Below are positions 12,201 through 24,435 of a stretch of 64,000 nt of DNA, piece by piece. The stretch covers positions 62,501 through 126,500 of the forward strand of contig OX485805.1 in the NCBI GenBank assembly GCA_950295325.1, written 5' to 3'. A program made the position numbers and the translations under genes. Within the stretch, counting starts at the first letter, position 1. Each line of letters begins with the position of its first letter. The notes below the pieces were generated by a model that saw only the letters and a program-made list of their open reading frames with translations, did not search any database and was not told where the DNA came from. This DNA comes from Polytrichum commune (lineage: Eukaryota > Streptophyta > Polytrichopsida > Polytrichales > Polytrichaceae).

Positions 12201-14151
12201 CCCCAAAACGTCATTTGGAGCTCCAAAAACTTGCTGATTTGCTTGAGACAAAGGGTAGGAAGATACTTCAAAATGTGAAAACTAGGTGGATCAGTATGTT
12301 AAGTCCTTTGCAACGTGTTTTGTCTGAGTACCGCACTCTCTTGGTGAAGATGTACTCGGATCAATTTGTGAAACCGGCAATCCCAGCTGCAAAGGTAAAC
12401 TACGAACTCCTGGCTGACATCATATGTTTGTTGACAATGGCGGCGGTGGTGCCCCTTCTTGAGGCGGTAAAGGCCTTGGTTGTCTTTGTACAATCGCCCT
12501 CAGTGTATGTGTGTGACTTCACAAGGGCTTTCAATCTTTGCATACAAGATGTGCATGACTTGTATTGCTCTGAGAAAGCATTCACTTCTGATGCATTTGC
12601 ATGCTTCATTCAGATTTGTGAGCTCTCTCATGATAGCATTCGCTTGAGGTGGCATCCGGATGTCAATGATTGTGTTGAACATTTAGTCTTCGAGGCCTAT
12701 CTTTCTACTTCAGCGGGCTCACACCTTAATGCTACTTGCATTGATCCTCAAACTTCGATGAGGACCTTCGTAACAAAAGAATTATTTGACATCACCATTT
12801 CAAGAGTGAAGACTGAGGTTACAGGTTTGTTTCTCTAACCTTTTTTTTTTCTTTTTTTTTTTGCAAGTTCAATGCACTTGCTAAGTTCTGCTCTTGCTAA
12901 GTTGTTAAGTTCTGCAACATGTTAAGTTATGCAACAGGCAAGTTCTGCTCTTGGTAAGCTCTTGGTAAGTTGTTAAGTTCTGCTCTTGCTAAGTTCAGCA
13001 CTTGTTAAGTTCTGCTCTTGCTAAGTTCTGCTCTTGCTAAGTTCACCTCTTGTTAAGTTCACCTCTTGTTAAGTTCTGCTCTTGCTAAGTTCAGCTAAGT
13101 TAAGTTCAGCTCTTCTTAAGTTCAGCTCTTGCTAAGTTGTGCACTTGTTAAGTTCAGCCTTGCTAAGTTCAGCTCTTGCTAAGTTCAGCTAAGTTAAGTT
13201 CAGCTAAGTTAAGTTCAGCTCTTGTTAAGTTCAGCTCTTGCTAAGTTGTGCACTTGTTAAGTTCAGCCTTGCTAAGTTCAGCTCTTGTTAAGTTCAGCTC
13301 TTGTTAAGTTAAGTTCAGCTCTTGCTAAGTTCAGGTCTTGTTAAGTTAAGTTCAGCTCTTGCTAAGTTGTTAAGTTATGCTCTTGTTAAATTCTGCTCTT
13401 GGTAAGTTGTGGTGTGAAGTATTGGTGGTATGCTTGCAGAGGCGGCCGCAATGATGGTAATGGAACTTGGGAGCAGGTTTCCACCAAGTGAGGTGATGGA
13501 CGCATTGTCAATTGTGTACCCTCAATTTTGGATTGAGCCAGGGCATGAGGACAAGCTAACATCTCACATGAACACTTTGAAGGCAACCTTTTGTGTGCCC
13601 AAACAGATTTCTAGCACTCCATTACAGTATGAAACTAGCCCAGCATTGTTGGATGCAGCTGCACTTGATCGGCAACTGCACTGGTTCGGGGTGGCCATGG
13701 TGAACAATTCCGAGCATGCAATGCGTGCATTGGACTTGAATGTTCATCCCATAACGAAGGTTTGGCGTAACTTTGCACAATCTGGTCCATTGAGGGGGAT
13801 GTTCCCTGAGTTCTTCAAGCTCGCAGAAATTGCGATGATTCAGGTATGCTTTGCTTGGTTTTTTTGGATTCATTTCTTGCTTTTATATTCGTGTTGGTTC
13901 TTTGCTGATTTTTTTATCTGTTTTTGCTTCCCACCTTGCAGGTTCTTGGGAGTGTAGAGGATGAAAGAACATTCTCCAATGTTGCTTTCTTGAAGAACAA
14001 ACTCCGCAATCAATTGATAGAGCACTTGCCTCTTGTTACCACTATGTTTGCACAAAAACATTACACTTTGACTTCATTCCCTTACAAGGAAGTTGTTTCG
14101 GATTGGAGGGGTTTAAAGCCGAAGCGGGGTAGATATGCATTGGGTGTTTGA
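9254..14151 (+). CDS. hAT-family transposase (five exons), copy 1
   Basis: Proposed exons are 9254-9558, 11154-11574, 11675-12824, 13440-13843 and 13942-14151, with matching phases (2, 0, 1, 0), giving about 829 residues. Exon 1 starts at MSPGPSSSAKRPTF. Exon 2 has a BED-type zinc-finger-like segment (WQAKYPW, then VRCVICSK). Exon 3 holds the RNase H-like core: FSISCDEV with a catalytic Asp candidate, GADGASVLQGKRNGV, and CVAHRSNLAVQ, as in DUF659/hAT proteins. Exon 5 carries the C-terminal hAT dimerisation motif (VEDERTFSNVAFLKNKLRNQ). hAT enzymes excise and insert DNA with 8-bp target duplications. All exons read through, and exons 2-5 have the same translation as copy 2, so the protein may be functional. 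Its promoter is missing with the 5' truncation. Confidence 0.87.
12851..13425. repeat. Intron minisatellite of AAGTTCAGCTCTTGCT-type units
   Basis: The intron between transposase exons 3 and 4 is almost entirely a degenerate ~15-17-bp tandem repeat (TAAGTTCAGCTCTTGC and variants with TTCTGCTC or TTGTGCAC). Many units contain GTAAGT- or TAAGTT-like words resembling 5' splice sites. The homologous intron of copy 2 (49983-50654) is 57 bp longer. Confidence 0.9.
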
Positions 14152-14653
14152 TTCACATAGAATTATTTACAATGGAAACTTATTTAGGGGGTTTTTCACA
14201 CTTCTTAGAGCATTCAAATTTCAGAGTAGAAGCAACTTATTGACTCCAAAGATATACGCCAATTCACATGGCTAAATGGCAATGTATGCCTATTATGAAT
14301 GAAGAAGTGTTTTCCTCCTATATTTTTTGTGTGTCATGGTTTCAATTTCGCATAATACATGCTACATTTCATCCATGAAATAGTTCCATTGAATTGTGTT
14401 TTTTTTTGCACATAGCTGAATTTCTCCCGCCCTTTCAATGTTATATCGCATGTGTAATGATTTGCTCACATGGAAATATAGTGCCAAATGAAACTAAACC
14501 CTCCCTCTTATTCGCAAAATATTATACTGAAATATATGCCCAAATAGGCTCCAACACGTCATTCACATTCAATAAAATAGTTACTTCATCTCCAAGGTAA
14601 AAGTGAAAAATTGTTACTTCACCTCCAAGGTAAAAGTGAAAAAAAATTCGGTG

Positions 14654-14661
14654 GTTATGGC
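14654..14661. other. 8-bp target-site duplication, half 1 (GTTATGGC)
   Basis: These eight bases directly follow the 3' terminal repeat of hAT copy 1. The same eight bases, read in element orientation, directly precede the 5' terminal repeat of copy 2 (55400-55407 on the plus strand reads GCCATAAC). The length matches hAT target duplications. Confidence 0.8.
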
Positions 14662-15269
14662 AATCTGTTTGGACCTCATGTCTCCGAAACCAGAGGAAGA
14701 TTCACTAACATAATTGCATTGCCATCATCTTGATTCTTGATTGATGTGGCCCTTCAAGAATCATGGATGCCGACATTGACATCAATTATTTCCACATGAA
14801 ATCCTAGAAACTGGGTCCATCATTCATACAATGACTCACATGGAGCTCAGACAAGTATGGGCTTACTTTGAGGTTACTTATTTTTAACATTATCACTGCA
14901 ACAATACAGGTTTTTAATTCCAACACCCACTTCATTACATGCCTTTTGTTACTATTAACAATGAATTGGTAAAATAAACGTTGTCCACCTTTACTTATAG
15001 TATGTCCGAGTTAACTTCGTAGTGAAATGTCAATGAAATGGGACATAAATTCACTTGGAAACATACTTAAGAACATGTTTGGTAACGTCTTTGAGAACGT
15101 GCATGACTATGGATAGTGAAGTGATAGATTTGGTATAGTCAAGTTCAATATATCGTATGTTTCAAAATGTACACTGAATACTCACAAAAATTTCCATTTG
15201 TAATGGATTAATAATGAATTATACAAAAGAATACACAATATGGCATGTCTAAGCACTAAACATATTCTA
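14662..15269. other. Intergenic, no supportable gene
   Basis: AT-rich sequence between the hAT element and the CACTA relic. No open frame of note and no terminal repeat recognised. Confidence 0.5.
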
Positions 15270-17200
15270 ATTTAATCTACTGGGGCATTTTCATCTTCTT
15301 CAATTCCAATTTCATCCTCATCTTCGAAAGATGGTTCATCCTCATTTGTGTTCAAAGCTACTACCACTTAATCATTGCTTTAAATCACAACCTCATCTAA
15401 TTTTGGATCAGTTGGTGTTGCATCATTGTTCAATGATTGTGGTATTAATCCACAATGTTCTTCAACATTGCCTAAAGATAGGCATGCTATGTCCGCATGG
15501 AATCTTTGCCAAAGACAACTCTTGCTTCCCTTAGCTCTTTGTGAAGAACCACCTTTCATCCAAGATTGTTCAAGTTAGCCTCAAAGAAAACTTGTTCAAC
15601 ATTGAGTGAAAATGCAAAAGACTCAGCCAATAATGGCACTAATTTGTCGAACTTCACGAGGCTAAAACCATAATCATTTGGCTTCATAGTAGCATTTTGC
15701 CCAACCATGTTTGATGTCACCCAATTACAATACAACACAACCAACTCATAACGACCATAGTCCACGGCCAATATTTCCTCTACCCATCCAACATACTTCA
15801 AATTTGTTGCCTTCAAGTTTATGTTACATACACTTGAGCAACAATATTGAGAGAATTTGGTGGCTACACCATAGTCGACAGTTGTCAAAGTCTTTTCTGC
15901 ACTACGCACACAAATATGGTTTCGAAAGCATATATGGAGCGGTACAATGTTGCTTGGCTAGAAGGTGGAAGAGACAAAACCAACACATCATTGTTAATAT
16001 CTTGACCTACTTGTTTGGCATGTGAAAACCTTTGATTTGAACCATTTGGGAAAATGTTGATCTTGGAGATTTTCAGGGTATACAATCATGCCACCTCATT
16101 TTCTTCTTCAAATGTCTTCACGATTCAATTTGCATTGTGTGACATCTTTAATTTTAATTTTAATGCATTAATATTTTGAAAATACGTGCACACTAAATAT
16201 TAATAAGTGGCATGTATTAGTGACATGCATTGTTTTATATCACTCACCAAATTCATTGTCAATTAATATAATAAAAAACAAGATTGAACTCTATTAGTGC
16301 CAAGAAATTGTTTATAAATATCAATGCATTTTACATTTGGGATGGAGTTGTTTGTTCTCCATGACTCTAGGGAAACCACATTATTCACCACAAATTCATA
16401 GATCCAATCTCGTAGCTCATGTGTTAGTATCCTTGGTTGTCCAACACCTTCAAGTATTTCATTGTTCATTGTAGGATCTTCCTTATCATCCTAGACCCTA
16501 TGACTTGTAATGGTATATGTATGTATTTATTCCGTGCAAAAGCCAAGAGCTTCGTCTATGGCATATCCTTCAGCCAAATTTACTTTAGGTCTTGCACGAT
16601 ATCAAACATAGCCCTTTAATGTCTTCAAGTACCTTTCCATAAGATACATCCAATGGACATGTATGGGCCCACAAATATCTAATTCTTCAACCAAGTGCAC
16701 CAACAAGTGGATCATCACATCAGAAATTGTCGGCGGAAACTTTTTTTAAGCATGCACAAGGTAATGGCCGTATCCTCTTGTAATTCAATCATTTCTGATG
16801 GGTCAATGGTTTTTGCACGTAAGCATTTGAATATCTGACTTAGTCTTATTATACACATACGGACCTCCTTCAACATGATTGTGCATACACAAAGGGGTAA
16901 GACTTATTGCATAAGGACATGGTAATCATGGAATTTCAATCCCTTGAGGCTCTCATCCACCTGAACTATTTTTCGCAATTGGCCAATATACTGAGTTGGA
17001 GTTTTCAATTGTCGCATGATATCCACAAAAACTTCATTCTCTTTATTTATGAGCACATATGAGATTTGCAACAAAGTCAAGCTTTCTGATTTTTCCCCCG
17101 GCATGGGCCACATATACGGCTGTATGTTGGCTTCCTTCAAGTCCATACGAACCTTCAGTGTATCCTTCTCCCCAAATATGATTTTCATGAGATTTTTTTG
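15270..17200 (-). pseudogene. Decayed CACTA (En/Spm) transposase, C-terminal part
   Basis: Reading downwards on the minus strand, fragments match the usual order of plant CACTA TNP2-type proteins. At 17190-16910 there is a TNP2-like tail (MRQLKTPTQYIGQLRKIV, ending GLKFHDYHVLMQ). Near 16735-16610 a DUF4218-type segment reads LLVHLVEELDICGP and MERYLKTLKGYV, and continues to 16263 (RILTHELRDWIYEFVVNN). Around 15880-15556 a DUF4216-type domain reads VEEILAVDYGRYELVVLYC and YGFSLVKFD. Beyond its stop, a KVVLHKEL segment continues toward 15270. Stops and frameshifts separate the pieces, for example TGA after GYV and a TGA where the family usually has Trp before KVVLHKE. No CACTA-type ends were found nearby, so this is an old truncated relic. 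Confidence 0.8.
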
Positions 17201-17280
17201 TTATGTTTTTCTCATAATACATAACATCCAATATATTGCGTATAAGGAGGCCATATTGTACCAAAATATATCATATTAAC

Positions 17281-18327
17281 TCTAGATGCATACCAAATAC
17301 AAGATGACAAAATTTCACATGATGTTACAATATATATGACCCCTTATGACTATACAACTACACAGAGATATTTGCTTTCATAATCATTACATATATAAAT
17401 ATTGGAATATTAGCATGACTACAACTAGACATGTTTCATTATTTGCGATAGTCATGTTCAATTACTTCCAATAATCATGATCTAGATTTACTTTGACACT
17501 GACACTAGAAAATTATTTACTATAAAATAAGTAATATTCAACTAGGACTTATAAGATATGACCAATAATTACAATATAAGTTTACATATTACACCTTCCA
17601 ATACGGTAATGCAAAGAGGGAATTCTTCCTCTTCACTCCATATTAGATTTAGTTTGTCTTCTTCTTTCTTGTAGGTTGACTATACCGAGCAATCTTCTCT
17701 TTGTGTTGCAAAACGCAAAATGTCATGCGGAAGCAAGACCTGCAAGGGTGCTTGGTGCTTGACCCTATTCATCAAGGCTAATTTTCAGTCATCTATAACA
17801 CTATATTCGTTAAATTGAGACTTTCTCTAGTCTCAAATTAATATATGGATCAAACAACATGAAGATGCCTGAAACTATATTGTCAACAATCTCAAATATA
17901 TTAAATGTTCTAATATCCCACACCTATGATGTGCGGACATAAGCACATATGGTAGAGCACTCAACACCAATTTCATCAACAAAAACACATTGGGTAGAGC
18001 ACTCCAAACAAGTTTCACCCAAAAATATATATAATGATTTCTATTATTAGCATGCTCCATAGAATATAGACATTGCAACATACAAAGTGCATGTAATAAA
18101 TGCATATTTTTTCAATGGACAATTTAGTCCCAAACTTAATAAAAAAATGAACTTCACATTTGTATTGAAATATAGTAAATGGATATTCATCCAACTCCAA
18201 AACAATATAGTATTCGTAAGTTCTACCCAAACTCTGCCCCAATTTTGAAGAGCACACATATGAGTAATATATGTTCGTAGAATTACTGTTTACACTATAA
18301 TCATGCTAACACAATCCTACCAACTTC
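17281..18327. other. AT-rich intergenic segment with a diverged repeat
   Basis: No gene is supportable. A stretch at about 17790-17860 (CTATATTCGTTAAATTGAG, then GTCTCAAATTAATATATGG) resembles 25190-25250 (CTATATTCAATATTTGTAG, then GTCTCAACTAAATATATG) in the same orientation. These may be diverged copies of one repeat on either side of the DUF7869-type gene. Confidence 0.4.
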
Positions 18328-21300
18328 TCATTCAACGTGGGTTGCTTCTTCTGCGATCTGAGCAAGGTTGTCTTTTGCAAAAGTTATGTACTTTTGAGGG
18401 ATGGACACTGATCCACTATGATTTTTCCGTGGTTTCCATGCTATGAATATGGAATCTGTATCTACCCAAGATGGACCGTGCTCAGAATCCACCTTCCACC
18501 GAAAGTTAGGGTTTGTATCCCAGCCTGTATAATGCCGAATCACATCTTCATTCCTTGCCGTCGGTCGGTAGTACTCCACTTGTATTTGTCGAAAATGAGG
18601 GCTGGAAGTTACAAAATTGGGTTTGGATAAAGCTCTTGCCACCCACACTGGCTTCACATATGTCTCATCTCCAGGACGCAAAATGAGCATATATCCTTCA
18701 TGACAATCCACTGCAATGCGGAAAGATGGTGGCGGACGACTACTAGCAGGCCCCACGTAATGGTCGTCCACATCAAACTCCTCTCGAACCTCTCCATTTC
18801 CCAAAAGACTAGCCTCTGAAGCTTGTACATCGACTCGTGTTTGTGGCCAAAATCCATGCCTCAAAGTATGAGGGCTATCTTGGTGGAGGTCTACCAAGGC
18901 GGCACGAACACGTGTCCAATAATGTATCCAACTCCCATAACGATGCCAACATGATCCGCCAACATCCGCTATCTTCAAACTCTCCCAATATTGTATGAAG
19001 CCTGATATACCTTTCAAAATATCCTCCAAATTCTTCATGGCTATTGGCTTACAAGGGCTAGGCTCCCCATCCGGTAACATGGTCTTCCCATCCGCATCCA
19101 CGCGCCACACAAGAAGACCCTCCGGCGGGCTCCAGTCTTGTGTCGTGCACAACAACTTGTATTGCATGGCCGGGACACCATCGTCACGCATGTAGAACCG
19201 GAATTGTTGTGCCTTCGTATGCCCGATCAATCGGTGAGCTCCACTTCGAATATAAGGTTCTATAAATGCCTTGAAGTCTGGCACCTCCTCAATCATATGG
19301 GGGATGACGGGAACGTTCTCCAAATCCATGTACGACTTCATCAATAATGGGATTGTAGGAAAATCCTCCTCCCGCAACTTCATGCTCCACCGCCCAAAAG
19401 ATGCATCAATATCATCGTGCGTGTGGCCTACCAATAGGAAGGACACAAAAACCTCCTTGAAAATGCCTTTCGCAACCAACAACGACCAATATGCAAATAC
19501 ATATCTGCTTTTATTGTCCTTGGCACAATTGTCCAATTGGACACGCAAAGTTGGAGGCAACTTCTTGGCAATCACGGGTTCATTGGGTGGCTCGGGCAAC
19601 GAATGCAAGCATACATCTTTTCCATCCAACACCGCTTCATATAAAGGTGTTGAACCCGTGTTCTCAAATAACAATCCTGAAGAATAGGCTGGTGGTTTCT
19701 CTAAATCACGTAAAAGCCTTGCAAATGATCCTATCGTGTGGTTTGAATCCGCTGGATACAAATCAAGAGCATAATGAGCAAACTTGACATCACCGTGTCC
19801 ATGTGCAATCATTCCTGCAATGCCAACCCAACGTGATTAGCATCTATGTATGAATAAACCATTATGAAGGAATCCATGTTCTCCAGTACATCACGGAATA
19901 AAAAACCACAACATTTAGGGTATGTCATGACATTGTTTCGAAGTTCACCTGTAACCGATATAGGCAACTTAAAAAACCCATCCGTGGCCTTGATTCGATT
20001 TGCAAAACATGGGGAGGCTATTTTGGCATGGTCCATTTTGTCATGGATGACCGTAAGAACCTCCAAGGGCCTGGAGATGGACAAAGCTCTATTTGTGTAG
20101 TAATCATTACGGTGTGCCTCTTGCATGTTTACGTGCTTGAAATAGTTCAATTGATGCGCTGCATATGACTTGGTACCCATCGTGTGTGCATCCCGGAGGC
20201 GCTTCAACTTCTCGCAATTAGAGCACCTGGCAAATTTGTCCCCTCGTCTTTTTGTAATGTATTCGCTAAAGTTTTGTTTCTTGATTGCACTTAATTTTGA
20301 CAATGAAATTGGCTCCAACCCAATCTTCTCGCCAACTGCATTAACGTCCAACAATATGTCTTTCCATTTTGTGCCTGTGGGAAGAACTTTCTCCACAACC
20401 TTTTCACCGGTTGTGAGTGTGCGTGTTTTGTGCGGCATTGCATCAGCAAGGGGGACAATGATGGTTGCTAGAGTTGCCGTTGCTTGCCTTGTTGCTTCCC
20501 TAGGTTTCTTTAAACCCACGTTCCCATGGTGACGGGACCGGCGGCCTTCCTTGGCATAAGCAGCTTGTCTATAGAAGTCCGCCTTCGACACACCGTAAAT
20601 GGTGTACCATGCCTTACAACACACGTCTATGCTTTCAATGGTGATTACCTTGCGACCCGTCCCATTCACATGTATTGCCCTATGGACATCAAGTTTTTTT
20701 GTGGATCTTAGACGAAAATCTCCAAGCCACATTTCTTCACGGATGGCCTTCAATTTATCCCTTGGAAACAATTGGCAACAACAATGCACACAACAATCCT
20801 TTGTGGCAACTTCTCTTATGGACTCCTCCCCAAGCAGCCTTTGACGTTTACAATCAGTTGCAGATGGAGAAGGACGTGCCACAGTATCGTACTTTCTTTG
20901 ACCCTTGCGTGGCCGCATGTTTGATTGCATTTCCTTTTCGAGTTGCATGTGTCGTTGCTCATGTTCACGCAAGCTAACTCCATCAGTCGTGACATTCCTC
21001 AATGGCCACCTGCGGAGGGAGAACCTATGAGTGGGATCCACCTCAGAAGGAACGAGTGACTCCAATATGACAATCCCAACGTCCTCGGTGCCAAGCGGAT
21101 TTTGATCAATGCAATCTTGTGGATGGGTGTTACGACAGATACCCTCCGCCACAACAACCCCATTGTCATTAAGAAGTAACACATCCAAATTCACCCATGA
21201 AGCTCTTGAAAGCACGGCACACTCTGGAATGGGACAGTCCAGTACGGAACGCGAAGGTATATCGAAATGCTCTTCATCTGAACTCTCATCCATAGTAGCC

Positions 21301-21392
21301 TCCCCGACAATGTCTAGCTCTTCCTCAGATGCAGATGGCCAAGTGGCCATGTCTTCTCCAGACGAATACCCTCTTCCAGTATACCCATCCAT
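18328..21392 (-). CDS. DUF7869-type protein, putative transposase-related gene (two exons)
   Basis: Exon 1 runs 21392-19949 and exon 2 runs 19814-18328. The 134-bp intron (GTGAAC...TTGCAG) joins PISVTG to MIAHGHGDVKFAHYALD in frame, giving about 976 residues. The chosen ATG (MDGYTGRG) lies just after an AG that could itself be a splice acceptor, so a 5' exon may exist. The N-terminal part is charged, followed by a Cys/His-rich segment (CCVHCCCQ; later FARCSNCEKLKRLRDAH). Exon 2 has the signature I associate with DUF7869: VQLDNCAKDN (about residues 574-582) and VGHTHDDIDASFGRW (about 611-624), an RNase H/integrase-like layout with D499, D576 and the HxHDDID block as candidate metal ligands. 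The C-terminus has a compact domain (WVARALSKPNF, then IQVEYYRP). That it is a transposase is inference; such genes are multicopy in several plant genomes. The frame is intact over two long exons. Confidence 0.65.
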
Positions 21393-21594
21393 TTTGCCTA
21401 CACACATGAACATGGAACCTTGTAAAGAATTGACAAAAGCTATAGGGTCCAATAGAAAAACACAGAAACCTTATCATAACACATGTTGTATGAATATTAT
21501 ATCGATGGGTTCCAAAAAGATGGAGCGCACAACAGTTTATTCAGGATCCGTCTATGCACATCCCCATTGTGTGCATGAGGGTGGGTTTGGGTCG

Positions 21595-22530
21595 AGCAAC
21601 CCAAACCTCGTGATAGGATGGGCCTGCTAATCCAGGCCCAACCCGTGACAGGGGTGGGTTTGGGTCGCTCGACCCAAACCTCACAATGGAGGTGGGTTTG
21701 GGTCGCTCGACCCAAACCTCACAATGGAGGTGTGTTTGGGTCGAGCGACTCAAACCTCGTGACAGGATGGGCCTGGTAATCCAGACCCAGCCCTTGCTAG
21801 GGGTGGGTTTGGGTCGCTCGACCCAAACCTCGTGACAGGATGGGCCTGGTAATCCAGACCCAGCCCTTGATAGGGGTGGGTTTGGGTCGCTCGACCCAAA
21901 CCTCGTGACAGGATGGGCCTGCTAATCCAGGCCCAACCCCTGACAGGGGTGGGTTTGGGTCGCTCGCCCCAAACCTCACAATGGAGGTGTGTTTGGGTCG
22001 TGCGACCCAAACCTCATGACAGGATGGGCCTGGCAATCCAGGCCCAGCGCGTGATAGCGGTGGGTTTGGGTCGCTCGACCCAAACCTCATAATGGAGGTG
22101 GGTTTGGGTCGAGCGACCCAAACCTCGTGACAGGATGGGCCTGCTAATCCAGGCCCAACCCGTGACAGGGGTGGGTTTGGGTCGCTCGACCCAAACCTCA
22201 CAATGGAGGTGTGTTTGGGTCGAGCGACCCAAACCTCGTGACAGGATGGGCCTGCTAATCCAGGCCCAACCCGTGACAGGGGTGGGTTTGGGTCGCTCGA
22301 CCCAAACCTCACAATGGAGGTGTGTTTGGGTCGAGCGACCCAAACCTCGTTACAGGATGGGCCTGCTAATCCAGGCCCAACCCGTGAGAGGGGGTGGGTT
22401 TGGGTCGAGCGACCCAAACCTCGTGACAGGATGGGCTTGCTAATCCAGGCCCAGCCCGTGATAGGGGTGGGTTTGGGTCGCTCGACCCAAACCTCACTAT
22501 GGGGGTGGGTTTGGGTCGAGCGACCCAAAC
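21595..22530. repeat. Array of ~17 copies of a 22-bp palindrome in 75/111-bp units
   Basis: The palindrome is a 10-bp arm GTTTGGGTCG, two central bases and the exact reverse complement. In this array the centre is mostly CT or AG, so copies alternate in orientation. Copies are separated by GGATGGGCCTGCTAATCC, AGGCCCAACCCGTGACAGG and CTCACAATGGAGGTG spacers. Units with one palindrome are ~75 bp and units with two are ~111 bp. Several copies carry single substitutions (near 21595, 21731 and 21951). The array begins about 200 bp upstream of the minus-strand DUF7869-type gene and may lie in its leader or promoter. Long Pro/Trp/Arg frames in it are artefacts of the repeat. Confidence 0.95.
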
Positions 22531-22559
22531 ATTCCGCAAATTCCGCCTTAAATTGCGGT

Positions 22560-22925
22560 AATCTTCCATATTCAGCTACGTGGATACTAATTGGAAGAAT
22601 TCAGGCCGTGCATGGCTGTTGTAATTAGCTACTCATCAACGGATGCATACACGAACCTTGCACTCCACCACTACTTGAGAGAGCTTGCAACCATTTCAGA
22701 ATGGAGAGATGAGAAAAAAGGAGCAAAGTTTGGGGGGTTTGGTACTTTATACTACCCGCCTCCGCCTTGGCCTTCCTCTTTGGATCCCTTTCCCGCCCGA
22801 ACGTAAACCCTAAACCTAAGTTCAAACCTTCTGACAGAATTTCCCGCTTCTTGTTGGTAATAGAGCATCCATATTTAGCTTGCCTCTTCGTGGCGCCAAC
22901 CATCAAATGACCTTGGACAACTAAC
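22560..22925 (-). promoter_or_regulatory. Possible promoter/leader of the DUF7869-type gene
   Basis: A more GC-rich island with the telo-box-like word AAACCCTAAA near 22804 and a minus-strand frame of modest length (22906-22625) without a family match. Its position upstream of the minus-strand gene makes it a candidate 5' region, with the palindrome array inside the leader. No TATA box stands out, and there is no direct evidence of transcription. Confidence 0.25.
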
Positions 22926-23231
22926 CTCCTAATTCCGCTATTAAATAACTACACAAAATATGATGTGTGGATTTGATTATATGTAGTGTTGTTACCACCA
23001 GTGTCCGAAAAGTTTTTGAAGTTATTGAGGTTAATTGCCTACCTCTTTAAAAGGGCATAGGCTATTTCCCTCATGGCATAGGTTGCATCCTACAATATCA
23101 AATTTTTGTAAGTTGAAAACCTTTTGAGTTTTTAAGTTACCTGCCAATTGCCTTTAAAACTAATTTTTAGTAGGTTAAAATCCTTCATATCTTTTAATGT
23201 TGTAGGCTTTAAATTCAAAATTTGAGTACTA

Positions 23232-23312
23232 AGTGGTATCCTTGGCAGGAATTGAACCTGGCTAAGCCCTTCACCACGTTTGAAGGCCAAGGATTAACCA
23301 ACTCCTTTTTAA
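23232..23312 (-). ncRNA. tRNA-like sequence, possible SINE head
   Basis: On the minus strand GGAGTTGGTTAATCCTTGG resembles a Pol III A box (TGGTTAATCCTTGG). About 40 bp later CAGGTTCAATTCCTG gives a B-box-like T-arm with a 4-bp stem. The acceptor stem and anticodon arm do not fold convincingly, so this is not a functional tRNA. A tRNA-derived SINE head or a tRNA pseudogene fits better. Confidence 0.4.
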
Positions 23313-24403
23313 AGAGTTGATTATAAGTTATGAAAGGTTGCTAAAATTCAAATGAGTTTAAGGGTGAAAGTCCTCACCATCTTCTGATTCAACCTCTATG
23401 CGGTGATGGGGCTTGGGCTGTGGTATTTGTAAAGATCGACGGGGAGGGAGTCAGGGCTATTATTGATATCCGCCTATGTGCCACTCAAGAGCCCCGAGTA
23501 TTAGCCTAAAGATATGTACTTAGGCCAACTAATTTCCCAATTTGAAGAAGGATGAATGGCTAAAATCCGCTCTTTTAAAAACTTTGTAGGCAAAATTTCC
23601 TACATGTTTTTTACCACATAGGTTGATATCCTATGTTTTAAAATTGTCCATAGGCTCTTTGTCCTACACTTTCAAAATTTTATAGGCTAAGTCACAAATT
23701 TTGTAGGCTGCATTTACACTAGCCTTAGGCTCTTGGCGGACTATGGTTACCACCCTTACATGCTCAACATTAATTTTCAATCCTATGACAGTTAGTGTTA
23801 GAAGTAAATGTGTTGCTACCTTCTACTCTCACGTATATTTCTTCTTTTCACATCCTTACTAACACTAAATTCAAACATGTCAATGCCACATATTACTATA
23901 GCTTATATTTAATGTTTATTACTTTCATATGGTTATTGATATATTGTGTATTCACTTGTATTTAGTGTATCAAACACTAAATATCATACTTATTGTAGTT
24001 GTGTTTTGTACCTATAGTTTTTATTGATTTGGCTTGCCAAAAAAAATGTAATCAACTTTATTTGTTTTAACAAATGTTTGATGAAAAATCTAAACATATA
24101 TAGTTGTATCTATTCAATGCAAGTTGAGCAGAACATGTCCTTAAATACATGTTGGTGTGTTCTAGTGTCACTACACTAAATAAGATATTTAGAGATTTAT
24201 ACACTAAATATGAACGCATCTACGACGTAACATAACATACATAACAAACATAACATGAAATGTAACCAACGTTCATGTTCATGAATTAGACTATTGTGAT
24301 ATCTATATACATTTGTTTTTAGAACCACAAGCGACTTGGCCCCCTCATTTGACCTATGCGCCATTCATTTATGGCTTCGAGTGCAACAAGACACATTTAT
24401 ATA

Positions 24404-24435
24404 CCCTAAACCCTAAACCCTACACCCTACACCCT
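24404..24435. repeat. Interstitial plant-type telomere repeat (CCCTAAA)n
   Basis: Two perfect CCCTAAA units followed by degenerate CCCTACA units. The type is that of Arabidopsis-type telomeres. Confidence 0.8.

Larger units (their letters stand above)
9062..14653 (+). mobile_element. hAT transposon copy 1, 5'-truncated
   Basis: From about 9062 to 14653 this copy matches, in inverted orientation, the full element at 48704-55399. It carries the complete five-exon transposase but lacks about 930 bp of the 5' end, including the 5' terminal inverted repeat. The 3' end is present: two units of a ~33-bp subterminal repeat (core TTACTTCACCTCCAAGGTAA), then AAAAAAAATTCG followed by GTG instead of the CTG found in copy 2. 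The next eight bases, 14654-14661, are GTTATGGC. Relative to copy 2 it lacks about 51 bp of exon-1-proximal minisatellite, 57 bp of intron minisatellite and two 3' subterminal units. Confidence 0.92.

Noticed and set aside
15711-16025. Plus-strand 104-codon frame
   Set aside because: Antisense to the CACTA DUF4216-type segment.
21595-22530. CRISPR array
   Set aside because: Repeats and spacers are both repetitive, unit length varies by whole modules, and the context is a eukaryotic nuclear genome.
21497-22628. Frames of up to 243 codons with repeated Arg-Pro-Lys-Pro-Thr and Trp motifs
   Set aside because: Pure translation of the palindrome array; both strands and several frames are open.
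23232-23312. Functional tRNA gene
   Set aside because: A- and B-box-like words are present, but there is no convincing acceptor stem or anticodon arm.
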